Assembly (NCBI GenBank): GCA_041390025.1
Contig: JAWKQR010000016.1
Location: forward strand, 1-64,000
Length of the DNA stretch: 64,000 bases
DNA from: JBFFMO01 sp041390025
GTDB lineage: Bacteria > Myxococcota_A > Bradymonadia > Bradymonadales > Bradymonadaceae
Direction: 5' to 3'
Positions 18,018 to 26,771 of the stretch are shown here, piece by piece; the stretch's first letter is position 1, and each line of letters begins with the position of its first letter. The position numbers were made by a program, and so were the translations under genes. The notes under the pieces were generated by a model. It did no database searches, was not told where the DNA came from, and saw only the letters and a program-made list of their open reading frames with translations.

Positions 18018-18778
18018 TGTTTGCACGCCTCTTCGATCTTTTGTTTGGTTGGATCGGCAAACTCTTGGGTTCAAAAACTCCAAAAGCGTTGCCCGCTCCC
18101 GATATCGTGGTGGAGTTTTCGAGCCACGTCGATGACCTAAAATTACGGGTCGATCGCGCGACGATGTTGGCGCGCGTGGAACCGATGGTGCATCTGACAG
18201 GCGTCGTGACCAATACCGGGGAACGCGTTGTTCGGGAATTGTCGGTCGTCTTTCACGCGAGCCACAACGGGGTTTCGGTGGGGAGATTCGATTCCGAAAT
18301 TCTGGGCAGCCATCAAGGCAATCTGCGTCCCGGCGATAGCCAAGCCTTCGACGTGACGTTTCCGGTACGAAGCGACGCCAATGGCGTAGTCGTCACCACC
18401 GACGTGTTGGACATCGTGCCGTTCCAACCGGTCGCTGCCCCGGTTGAGGCAATGCTCGATTGGCAGGCAACGGTACCGGTGGGCGTGGACATCGTGTTTC
18501 GTGAACGGCTGCGCGAGTTCCGCCCGTTTGGCGACGGCAGACAGGGATTTTGCCACCTGACGATCGAGGTCGACAATCAGGGGCAGGCGGTTTCGGTCTT
18601 GAAGCTCGAGCTTTCTTTTTTTGATTCGGACAAAAACGTGCTCGACCAACGTGAGGTCTTGGCAGCGTGGACGGGTGGGCCTCCGATTCACTCCGGCGAG
18701 AGGCGATTGGTACACGTCATCTCGAAGGTGCCCTCGTCGTTTCGCTCGTATTCGGGCACGGTTGTGGACGTGGTTTAG
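18017..18778 (+). CDS. Membrane-anchored beta-sandwich (FxLYD-like) protein
   Basis: 253 residues. An N-terminal hydrophobic stretch, MFARLFDLLFGWIGKLLG, is followed by two beta-sandwich repeats: one with VHLTGVVTNTGERVVRELSVVF and NLRPGDSQAF, the second with HLTIEVDNQGQAVSVLKLELSFFD. Each repeat has the tally 'new element, then residue of difference, then GD or GE turn' seen in FxLYD domains. The protein at 21169 has the same two-repeat layout. It is translationally coupled to the TonB-like gene and probably acts with it in the envelope. Confidence 0.6.
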   Translation: MFARLFDLLFGWIGKLLGSKTPKALPAPDIVVEFSSHVDDLKLRVDRATMLARVEPMVHLTGVVTNTGERVVRELSVVFHASHNGVSVGRFDSEILGSHQGNLRPGDSQAFDVTFPVRSDANGVVVTTDVLDIVPFQPVAAPVEAMLDWQATVPVGVDIVFRERLREFRPFGDGRQGFCHLTIEVDNQGQAVSVLKLELSFFDSDKNVLDQREVLAAWTGGPPIHSGERRLVHVISKVPSSFRSYSGTVVDVV

Positions 18779-18844
18779 GTCCACGTCGCAACGCCGGCCA
18801 GGGCTGCCGGTCCATGGGAATGGGGCAGCTTCGATACGCGTTAG

Positions 18845-19105
18845 GCGAACTACGGCCTTCGGCCATTCGGCAACCGGAGGTTGCCGACCCAGCCACCGGT
18901 GCGGTTCGCCCATTCGGCAACCGGAGGTTGCCGACCCGGTCCGGTGCGGTTCGGCCATTGGGCAACCGGAGCTTGCCGACCCAGTGCGTTGGGCGAACAC
19001 CTGGCCTTCGGCCATTCGGCAACCGGAGGTTGCCGACCCGGTCCCACCGGTGCGGTTCGGCCATTGGGCAACCGGAGCTTGCCGACCCATTGGGCGAAGC
19101 CTAAT
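18845..19105 (+). repeat. Array of five hairpin-repeat units, CC/GG variant
   Basis: Units near 18868, 18914, 18959, 19016 and 19065 carry CGGCAACC-GGA-GGTTGCCG, or the slightly mismatched GGGCAACC-GGA-GCTTGCC, followed by GACCC. The left flank is GGTTCGCCCATT or GGTTCGGCCATT. The tip of the stem differs from the 11.2-kb array at both arms together (TG/CA there, CC/GG here). A fragment of the palindrome family (GGGCTGCCGGTCCATGGG) is at about 18803. The array fills the gap between converging genes. Confidence 0.88.
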
Positions 19106-19120
19106 TTCGGTCCATCGCCG

Positions 19121-21054
19121 TTATTCGTCGCGGAGTTTGTCCAAGATCGAGGCGTCCTCGAGGGTGGTGGTGTCGCCGGTCTGGCGCCCTGACGCGATGT
19201 CGGCGAGCAGGCGTCGCATGATTTTTCCGCTGCGTGTTTTGGGCAACGCGTCCGAGAAACGAATTTCGGACGGCCGGGCGATGGCGCCGATTTCATGGGC
19301 GACGTGTTCGCCCAGCGCTTTGGCCATGTCGTCGTTCGCCTCGTGTCCGCCCTCGAGCGTGACAAAGGCGACGATGGCCTGCCCTTTCAGGTCGTCGGGG
19401 CGTGGCACAACGGCGGCCTCGCACACGGCCGGGTGGCTGACCAACGCACTTTCGATCTCCATGGTTCCCAGACGATGGCCCGCGACGTTGATGACGTCGT
19501 CGATGCGGCCCATAATCCAAAAGTTGCCGTGTTCGTCGGTGCGCGCACCATCGCCTGCGAAATACATTTGTTCGAAGCGACCGTAATAACCGTTCTTGAA
19601 GCGCTCGGGATTGCCGTAAATCGTGCGCAACATGCTTGGCCACGGCTTGCGGATGACCAAGAATCCACCGGAGTTCGCGGGAACTTCGTTGCCCTCGGCG
19701 TCGACGATCGCCGCATCAATGCCGGGCAGCGGATGCGTCGCTGACCCTGGCACCGTCGTGGTCACACCGGGAACCGGCGAAATCATCATGCCGCCCGTCT
19801 CGGTCTGCCACCACGTGTCGACAATGGGGCATCGGTTGCCGCCGATCAGTTCGCGGTACCACATCCACGCTTCAGGGTTGATCGGTTCGCCCACGGTTCC
19901 GAGCAGTCGCAGGCTCGACAGGTCATGTTTTTGAACCCATTCGTCGCCCCATTTCATGAAGGCACGAATAGCGGTGGGCGCGGTGTAAAAAATCGTGACG
20001 CGGTGGCGCTCGATCATGTCCCAGAATCGGTCTGGGTGCGGCGAATTCGGGGCCCCTTCGTACATCAGCGCGGTGGCGCCGTTTTGCAGCGGTCCATAGA
20101 CAATGTAGCTGTGTCCAGTGACCCAACCGATGTCCGCGGTGCACCAGTACATGTCCTCGGGTTTGAGGTCGAAGCCAAGCGCGACGACAGTTTTGTCAGC
20201 GCATAACCGGCGGTGGCGTGCACGACGCCCTTGGGTTTTCCGGTGGTGCCGCTGGTGTAGAGGATGAAGAGTGGGTGTTCGGAGTCAGACGATTTGGCGG
20301 TGTGTTTGCTCGATTGGTTGTCGACGAGGTCGGCCCACCAGTGGTCACGGCCGTCGCGCCAGTCGACGTGATTTGCGGTGCGACGCGCGACGATCACGTG
20401 TTCGACGGTGGGGCATCCATCGTTGAGGGCGGCATCCACGTTATCCTTGAGTGGGAGCACCGAACCGCGCCGCCAGCCGCCGTCGGCGGTGATGATGACT
20501 TTGCATTCGGCGTCTTCAACACGGTCACGGATGGCGTTGGGTGCAAATCCGCCAAAAATCACGCTGTGCGCGGCGCCAACGCGAGCGCACCCGAGCACCG
20601 CGATGGCGAGCTCGGGGATCATGGGCATGTAGATCGCGATGCGGTCGCCGGCCTGCACGCCCAGCGATTCCAGCGCGTTCGCAAACTTACACACCTCGGA
20701 ATGAAGCTGTTGATAGGTCAACGTCCGCTGATCACCCGGCTCGCCCTCAAAGACAATCGCGGCTTTGTTGCGCGTCGCGCTGTCCAGATGCCGGTCAAGG
20801 CATTGGACCGACATGTTGAGCTTTCCGCCCTCGAACCATTTCGCGAAGGGGGTCTCCCAGGTCAGGGTTTTCGAAAATGGGGTTTCCCACACCAATTCTT
20901 CACGGGCCAAGCGCGCCCAGTAGCCTTCGTAATCGCTTGCTGCCTCGGCTTTGAGCGCCGCGTAGAGCTCAGGGGTGAGATTCGCCTGTTTGGAAAACGC
21001 GGCGTCGGGCGCAAAACTGCGCTCTTCTTTGAGGCTGCTGTCGATGTTGGCCAT
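19121..21054 (-). pseudogene. acs: Acetyl-CoA synthetase, one frameshift
   Basis: AMP-forming acetate:CoA ligase. The start is MANIDSSLKEER (ATG 21054). The N-terminal frame holds YMPMIPELAIAVLGCARVGA and the adenylate motif YTSGTTGKPKGVVH. The frame breaks at a T run (plus strand 20191-20194): one more base restores TVVALGFDLKPEDMYW and joins GWVTGHSYIVYGPL, DTWWQTETGG, GRIDDVINVAGHRLG and the C-terminal acetylation motif TRSGKIMRR. Restored length is about 644 residues, normal for Acs. A single homopolymer shift in an otherwise perfect gene may be a consensus error. Confidence 0.88.
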
Positions 21055-21168
21055 GGCGGTTCCTTGCGTGTGATTTGAGCCAAAGACATAGCAACGCCAT
21101 GGCAGCGACGCAACGCGCTTGCGGGAATGTGTCGATTTGCACGACACTTATCACTCTAGGAGGTCACG

Positions 21169-22500
21169 ATGGATTTGCGCGCATATGTGGAGGCGTTGGA
21201 AGACGCTCGACAGAAGAAGTCGGGAGACCTGACCGAGGGCGATCTGCGCGAAATCGTGCGCGAGCTCGGCTGGAGCGACGAGGACATCGCCAAGATCGAT
21301 GCTGAGATTGAAGCGTCAAGCGAGCGAGGCGCCAATTTTGCGAGCCACCGTCTGTGGTCCAACTCCATCGCCGAGTACGAGGACGCGCTGCGACTCGCGC
21401 CCACTCGGTTGAGCATCTTGTCGGGGCTTGCCTCGAGCCACATGGGCAAGTTCCGCGAAACGCAAGAGCCCGAGCACCGCACGAAAGCCGAATATTACGC
21501 ACGACGATGCTTGGACATCGATCCAAGGTACCAAACGGCGTACGCGATTGTGCGCGAGATCGGCGACGCGCGCACGCGCGGTCCGCGCGCAGGAAGGCGG
21601 CTCGCCGCCGGGGTCGCGATTCTGTCCGTGCTCGTGGGAGCTGGCGTTTTTGTCAGCCTAAGCGACTCACCGGATACGATGCGGGTACCGATTGTTCCGC
21701 CGCGCGAGGGCACGCCGCAGGCGCCGCAGAACGTCACGCCGGTCACCGCCCCTCCCCCCGTTAAGGTGGTCGCGACGCCGCCCACGAGCCCACAATCCAA
21801 CATCGAGGTTGAGTTTCAGGCCGCCGAGGGGCTGGGCTTGACGTTGGAGATGCGCAAAATCGAGCAGAGCGACTACGACTCGGGGTCGTACTTCTCGTAC
21901 GCGGCGCTGCTCAAAAACACAGGCAATCTGGAGTTCTCGAAGATCAGCGGGCGGCTGGAGCTCGTGGGTGCGGACGGGACGAACGAGGTCGTTCATGCCG
22001 CGACATTCCTAGACACCCACGAGGGCGACATGCGCCCAGGCGACGTGCACGAAATGCAGACGACGATGAAGAGCCGACCGGGCGTCAAGCTCGCGCGGTT
22101 TGTGGTCACGACCATGGAGTCTCGCGTTGCGCCAGAGCGGTATCCTGACCTTGTGCCAGTCAACGTGATCTGGGACATCCGTCAGCCCCCATCGGTCAAG
22201 CTCGACATCTTTGAGAGGCGCGTCAAAGTTGGGGATCGAAGCAAAAGCATTCTGAACACAGCCTACTTTGAAGCCGAATGGGAGATTCGCAACGTCGGTT
22301 CGCAGACGTTGAAAAAGCTCAACCTCGAATACCGATTGTATGATAAAAGTAACAACCTACTGGTCACCAACTCGATGTTGACCGTGTACAGTTCCCTGCC
22401 CGAATTCCTGCCCGGCGAGAAGCGAGTCGAGACCGCCATGAAGGAGATAAAGACGGGGGAGTACGACCACTATGAATTGCATGTGATCGAGGTCGAGTGA
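21169..22500 (+). CDS. TPR-like, membrane-anchored protein with two FxLYD-like domains
   Basis: 443 residues. The N-terminal cytosolic part (about 1-135) has a TPR-like pair (LWSNSIAEYEDALRLAP, KAEYYARRCLDIDPRY). A single membrane segment follows (about 147-164, LAAGVAILSVLVGAGVFVSL), then a Pro/Thr linker and two beta-sandwich repeats (YAALLKNTGNLEFSKISGRL, EAEWEIRNVGSQTLKKLNLE). The second half parallels the protein at 18017. TAGGAGGT before ATG 21169 supports the start. Its stop overlaps the start of the phosphatidylserine synthase gene (GTGA). The exact role is unknown. Confidence 0.7.
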   Translation: MDLRAYVEALEDARQKKSGDLTEGDLREIVRELGWSDEDIAKIDAEIEASSERGANFASHRLWSNSIAEYEDALRLAPTRLSILSGLASSHMGKFRETQEPEHRTKAEYYARRCLDIDPRYQTAYAIVREIGDARTRGPRAGRRLAAGVAILSVLVGAGVFVSLSDSPDTMRVPIVPPREGTPQAPQNVTPVTAPPPVKVVATPPTSPQSNIEVEFQAAEGLGLTLEMRKIEQSDYDSGSYFSYAALLKNTGNLEFSKISGRLELVGADGTNEVVHAATFLDTHEGDMRPGDVHEMQTTMKSRPGVKLARFVVTTMESRVAPERYPDLVPVNVIWDIRQPPSVKLDIFERRVKVGDRSKSILNTAYFEAEWEIRNVGSQTLKKLNLEYRLYDKSNNLLVTNSMLTVYSSLPEFLPGEKRVETAMKEIKTGEYDHYELHVIEVE

Positions 22501-23120
22501 GCGAGAAGAAAAAACATTTTTCGATGCTGCGAACGTTTGCATTGGCCGACATCTTCACGTTGGCCAACGCGGGTTGCGGCACCGTTTCGATTTTCTTGTG
22601 TCTGAATTACTTGCACACAAAAGAGCTCAATTTTTTGTGGTTGGCGTTTGTGCTTTTGCCCGCGTCGTTGGTCTTTGACGCGTTCGACGGCTGGATCGCA
22701 CGCAAACGGCAGAAGTGGTCGAGCCTAGGCGCCGACTTGGATTCCTTGGCCGACGTCGTCTCGTTTGGCATCGCGCCCGCGGTGCTTGCGTTTACGTTGG
22801 GCATGCGAGGCGGTTGGGACGTCGCCGTATTGGTCTATTTCGTGTGCTGCGGCATCTCGCGTTTGGCGCGCTACAACGTCACGTCGGCCGAGATGTCCGA
22901 CGAAACCGGCAAGGTAAAATATTACGAGGGCACCCCCATCCCAACGAGCTTGGTGCTCGTCGCGGTGCTCGGTGTCGCCTGCTGGACCGGCGACATCGAG
23001 GCGCAACTTTGGGGCGGAAACTACCGCTTCCTTGGCGCCGGTTTCCACCCCTTGGTTTTGATGTATTTGGTCAGCGGCAGCGCGATGATCAGCTCGACCC
23101 TGCGCGTTCCGAAACCTTAA
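22497..23120 (+). CDS. pssA: CDP-diacylglycerol--serine O-phosphatidyltransferase
   Basis: A 207-residue integral membrane enzyme that makes phosphatidylserine from CDP-diacylglycerol and serine. The CDP-alcohol phosphotransferase signature D-x2-DG-x2-AR-x8-G-x3-D-x3-D is complete: DAFDGWIARKRQKWSSLGAD with DSLAD following (about residues 61-87). Six or so hydrophobic segments match the family. The GTG start at 22497 overlaps the previous stop (GTGA). The stop codon overlaps the stop of the converging yqeY gene. Type II PssA is the best call from the size and the ISRLARYN block; another CDP-alcohol transferase is possible. Confidence 0.85.
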   Translation: MSEKKKHFSMLRTFALADIFTLANAGCGTVSIFLCLNYLHTKELNFLWLAFVLLPASLVFDAFDGWIARKRQKWSSLGADLDSLADVVSFGIAPAVLAFTLGMRGGWDVAVLVYFVCCGISRLARYNVTSAEMSDETGKVKYYEGTPIPTSLVLVAVLGVACWTGDIEAQLWGGNYRFLGAGFHPLVLMYLVSGSAMISSTLRVPKP

Positions 23121-23572
23121 TCTGCCAAACGGCTCAAGACGAGGTCTTTGATGCGACCTCCATCAAAGCGTCCCTTCGTCTGAGCGACCACGGGGCCCAT
23201 GACTTTGCCCATATCTTTTTTGTTCGCGGCGCCGGATTTCGCGATCTGGGCTTCGACCAGCGCGATCACTTCTTCCTCGGTCAGCGGCTTTGGCAAGTAC
23301 TCGGCAATCACTTCGAGTTCAGCCTCTTCTTTCGCTGCCAATTCCGGGCGGTTGCCGGCCGTGTACTGCTCGATCGAATCACGACGTTTCTTGGCCTCGG
23401 TCGAAAGCACATCGATGATTTCTTCTTCGGTGAGGTCGCGGCGCAGATCAATTTGTTTGTTTTTGAGGGCCGCAATGAGCATGCGAATGGCGCTAAGGCG
23501 TTCTGCGGCCTTGGCTTTCATCGCCGTCTTCATGTCCTCTTTCATCTGAATAAATGTTTGTGCTTCAGCCAT
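23117..23572 (-). CDS. yqeY: GatB/YqeY domain-containing protein
   Basis: A 151-residue all-helical protein, full length for YqeY (about 148), related to the tail domain of the amidotransferase subunit GatB. Typical blocks are RLSAIRMLIAALKNKQID, EYLPKPLTEEEVIALV and the C-terminal MGKVMGPVVAQTKGRFDGG. ATG 23572 is chosen because AAGGAG lies seven bases upstream; two earlier ATGs are too close to it. The function of stand-alone YqeY is not settled. Confidence 0.93.
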   Translation of the reverse strand: MAEAQTFIQMKEDMKTAMKAKAAERLSAIRMLIAALKNKQIDLRRDLTEEEIIDVLSTEAKKRRDSIEQYTAGNRPELAAKEEAELEVIAEYLPKPLTEEEVIALVEAQIAKSGAANKKDMGKVMGPVVAQTKGRFDGGRIKDLVLSRLAD

Positions 23573-23616
23573 TTCCATTCTCCTTTTCAGCTCCACCCTC
23601 CAATTGAGGGAGGGCG

Positions 23617-24782
23617 CTAAACCTTGCGTTCGCGATAGATATTCCGTTCTTCAATATCAAACAGTAATTGGACACACTTGATGGGGCCGTTATCGACCTG
23701 CGTCACCTTTTTCGCGCGCATTCCGAGCTCCATCCCCAATTCTTTTCCAGCGGTAATTACGCTGGCTTTCCAGCCTTGGAATTCACGGATGAGCGTGTCG
23801 CCCAAATCGCGATGCGCCTGTTTTTCGCTGTCTTGCAGGCGCACACCATAAGGTGGATTTGTCATAATTAGGCCGGTGGGCGCAAACGGCTTGATGTGTT
23901 TTACGTCGGCGACAGAAACATCGATGAGATCTGAAAATCCCGCGTTTGCGACATTTTCGCGCGAGGCATCGACGCTTTCATCGGAAATGTCGTAACCCAC
24001 AATTTTCGGACAATTTTCGAGCCCTGCGTCGCTGCGGCGCGCGGCGTCTTCGCGGAGCTCCGACCACAAATCGGCCTGGTGTTTTTTCCAGCGCAAAAAT
24101 CCGAAGTTCGTGCGCACGAGCGCGGGCGCCGTGTCGGTCGCGATCATGGCCGCCTCGATGAGGAACGTGCCCGAGCCGCACATCGGGTCGAGCAGCGGCA
24201 GCCCTTCCTTGGCGGCTTCTGGCCAACCAGCACGGATGAGGCACGCCGCGGCGACGTTTTCTTTGAGCGGGGCCTCGGTCGACCGCACGCGGTAACCACG
24301 TTTGCAGGCTGTCGCCGGCGATGTCGATGTAGAGTGCTCGATCGCCATCCACATGACAGGAATGGTCACATCGGGTTCGACGGTGTCGATGCTTGGGCGC
24401 TTGTTGTACGCGCGACGGAATTGGGACGATTGATCGCGTCTTCTTTGACGCGAAGCGATGCGAAATGCGTGCATTGGGTACCGCGCGCGTACAAGCGTTG
24501 TTTGCAACAAACGCGTCGTCCATGCGCAAATGTTCGTCCCATGCAACCTGGTTGGTTGCAGTACAGACCGTCCTCGCTTGGCGCTTTGAACGACGAGATT
24601 TTGAGCAATACGTTGCTCGCAAGTCGGCTCCAGAAGCACGGCGCGATAGCCGTCTTCAAGGCCTCCGCTAAACGGCAACTTCCACCCCGACTCGCCTTCT
24701 TCGCATTTGCAATGCCAATTTGTTGCATCTGCGGGCGAGTAGATCTTCGAGTCCTCGAGGACTGGCGGCGAAAAAATTCCAT
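23617..24782 (-). pseudogene. RlmL-type 23S rRNA (guanine-N2) methyltransferase, N-terminal part frameshifted
   Basis: The C-terminal SAM-dependent domain is intact from about 24310 to the stop: KRGYRVRSTEAPLKENVAA, motif I DPMCGSGTFLIEAAMIA, and the catalytic TNPPYGVRL. The N-terminal THUMP part (24310-24782) can be followed only by changing frame several times: FFAASPRGLEDLLAR, SGGLEDGYRAVL, WSRLASNVLLKISSF, FASLRVKEDAI, RPSIDTVEPDVTI and HVDGDRALYIDIAGDS are all recognisable in different frames. Substitutions are few and indels many. The start ATG 24782 overlaps the esterase stop (TAATG). A COG0116 rRNA methylase is certain by fold; the exact target base is inferred. Confidence 0.8.
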
Positions 24783-25780
24783 TACGGTTTGGGGTGCGCG
24801 AGGAGGAATTCCATGACCTTTGTTGGGAAGGCGGCTTTAGGCCGGGGATGTGTGACCGCCCAAATTAATGGTCCACACCCCGCGCGCCCCTTCACAATTG
24901 TCGTAAATTCAATGTCGGTTTCTTGCTGCCAATTTCCTGGCCGTAATGTCGATCGCATCGCGGGTGCTGCTTTCGCGTCGCAGCCGTTAAAATCTCGCCA
25001 GAATCTACGCTCGCGCGGGCGGAGAGGGTAACCTGCGGTCAAGGTCTCGGCAGGCCACCATAAAGGATTGTGGCATCGGCGGTCCCGTGCAATTGCGCCA
25101 CGCAACTTTTTCGGAGGGCTGGCCACGGATGTATCGAGCGGTGCGGCGCCTGCGAGGCTGACAATCCCGGCGATCGTCAGCGCGGTCACGTCATGCGGTA
25201 GCTCATGAATCCGCCGTTGGAGTGGCCTGACGAGGTAGACGCGTTTTGCGTCGATGTTAAATCGTTGTTTGGCTTCTTCGATCAGTCCCGAGATGTAGGC
25301 GACATCGTCGTTTCCGGCCTGGTTGAGGTCGCAGCAGTAGTCGGTGGCGTTCCAATAACGCTGTCCGAAACTGTTGACCAAACCGTTGGGTGCGAGCAGC
25401 ACAAAGCCCAAGTCGTCCTGCACGCTCGTCAGCTGAAAGTAGACGTTTTGGATCGGACCGCTGGCCGTGTAGCCGTGCAGCACAATGACCAACGGGTGAG
25501 CCACGCTGTTGTCGTAGGGCTCGGGCAGGAACGGATCGACGGGGCGGTCGCCGCCAAGCGGAGATGTGTCGACCACCTGCATGCCCATATCGTCGCCCGC
25601 GTCGGGTTGCGCGTTTGCCATGTCGTCTTGCGGCGCCGCGTCGGCTTGGACTGCCGTGTCGTTGGCAGCGTCCCCGGCGGCATCTGCGGTGGTGCCCGTG
25701 TCGGCGTTGTTGGTGGTGGAAGGCGCTGCGTCGTCGCTGCAAGCGGCCATCAGAACCATCAAAAGAATCAGTTTTTTCAT
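24782..25780 (-). pseudogene. Secreted PHB-depolymerase/feruloyl-esterase-like lipoprotein, C-terminal part frameshifted
   Basis: MKKLILLMVLMAAC is a lipobox signal, followed by an Asp/Ala-rich linker and an alpha/beta-hydrolase with the oxyanion block HPLVIVLHGYTASG and the segment FGFVLLAPNG-like (LGFVLLAPNGLVN), then ATDYCCDLNQAGNDDVAYIS. The nucleophile elbow GHSNGG is present but in another frame near 25215 (the direct frame reads RPLQRR). Frame changes continue to about 24850; the end, FPTKVMEFLLAHPKP, is back in frame. It resembles LpqC-type polyhydroxybutyrate depolymerases. The frame damage matches that of the coupled methyltransferase. Confidence 0.75.
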
Positions 25781-25893
25781 GCACTACCTCGCGGCGCGCG
25801 ACGTTAGCGACTCGACGGGCGCGGTGCAAGGGCGTTGGTAGACAAAGGTGGTTGTTGGGGGGACACTTGGGGGGTCCTGAACAGGAGGAATTG

Positions 25894-26409
25894 ATGCGAT
25901 ACGTTTTGTTGATTTGCGCCGCGATGTTGGTCAGTGGCCCTGCGTTTGCCGATGGCAAGGGCAAGGATAAGGACGAACAGAAAGAGCAGAAGGAGAAGGG
26001 CAAGTCCGACAAGGGAGACAAAGACGACAAAGGCAAGTCGTCTGACGACCACGGGAAATCCGGAGAGAAAGGGAAGTCGAACGACGACCACAGCAAGTCT
26101 GGCGAGGACCACGGCAAGTCCGGCGAGGACCACGGCAAGTCCGGCGAGGGGCATGACGAGATGCCAAGCCCGGAGGGCGGTGAGGATGAAGGTGCCGCGC
26201 CCGTGGACAACCTGACTGCGCAGAGAAACGAGCTGGAGAAACACAATCGCCGCATGGCAAAAATCGTGCGGCTTGAAACGTTGGGTACGGAGCAAAGCGC
26301 CCCAAACCTTGTGGAAAAGGCGAAGATGCTTCGCGAGAAGGAGAACCGTCGCCACAAGAAGGCGATGGATCGATTGAAGGCTGAAGCAGAGCGAGAGGAG
26401 CAAGAATGA
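25894..26409 (+). CDS. Secreted, highly charged repeat protein
   Basis: 171 residues. A signal peptide (MRYVLLICAAMLVSGPAFA, cleavage before DGKG) is followed by a hydrophilic Lys/Asp/Glu region with three near-identical copies of KSGEDHG (about residues 70-90) and a long coiled-coil-like C-terminal half (RNELEKHNRRMAKIVRLE). AGGAGG before ATG 25894 is a strong ribosome site. It overlaps the next gene by four bases (ATGA). No family is recognised; it could act as a periplasmic binding or structural polymer. Confidence 0.65.
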   Translation: MRYVLLICAAMLVSGPAFADGKGKDKDEQKEQKEKGKSDKGDKDDKGKSSDDHGKSGEKGKSNDDHSKSGEDHGKSGEDHGKSGEGHDEMPSPEGGEDEGAAPVDNLTAQRNELEKHNRRMAKIVRLETLGTEQSAPNLVEKAKMLREKENRRHKKAMDRLKAEAEREEQE

Positions 26410-26672
26410 AGGCATTTATCATGATGATTTTGGCGGTCGGGTTCATGGCGGGCTGCGACAAGAAGCCCGAGGAGCCCGGTGGCAATCCGGACAGCATTGG
26501 TACCCCCGCGGTGGTGCCGCCGGAGGTCAAAGAAGCGCCGGTGGTGGAAGCCAAGGACGACACGCTGATCCCGATCGAATACAAGCAGCAGGCTGAGCGT
26601 GACATCACAGCTGAGAACGCGGCCGCAGTCGCGGACGAGCTTGAAAAAGAGATCGACGAAGACATCGATTAA
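26406..26672 (+). CDS. Small lipoprotein
   Basis: 88 residues. MKAFIMMILAVGFMAGC ends in a lipobox; the mature part is Glu/Pro/Val-rich and acidic with a helical tail (ERDITAENAAAVADELEKEIDE). It is coupled to the gene upstream by an ATGA overlap. Function unknown. Confidence 0.7.
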   Translation: MKAFIMMILAVGFMAGCDKKPEEPGGNPDSIGTPAVVPPEVKEAPVVEAKDDTLIPIEYKQQAERDITAENAAAVADELEKEIDEDID

Positions 26673-26771
26673 CCGATGTTTTTCGGGCGCTTATGCGCCT
26701 TCGAATCCAATTCGCAACATTTAGGGGCGATTGACCGATAACCCTTCCGAAACAACAGTTCGGAGGGTGGG

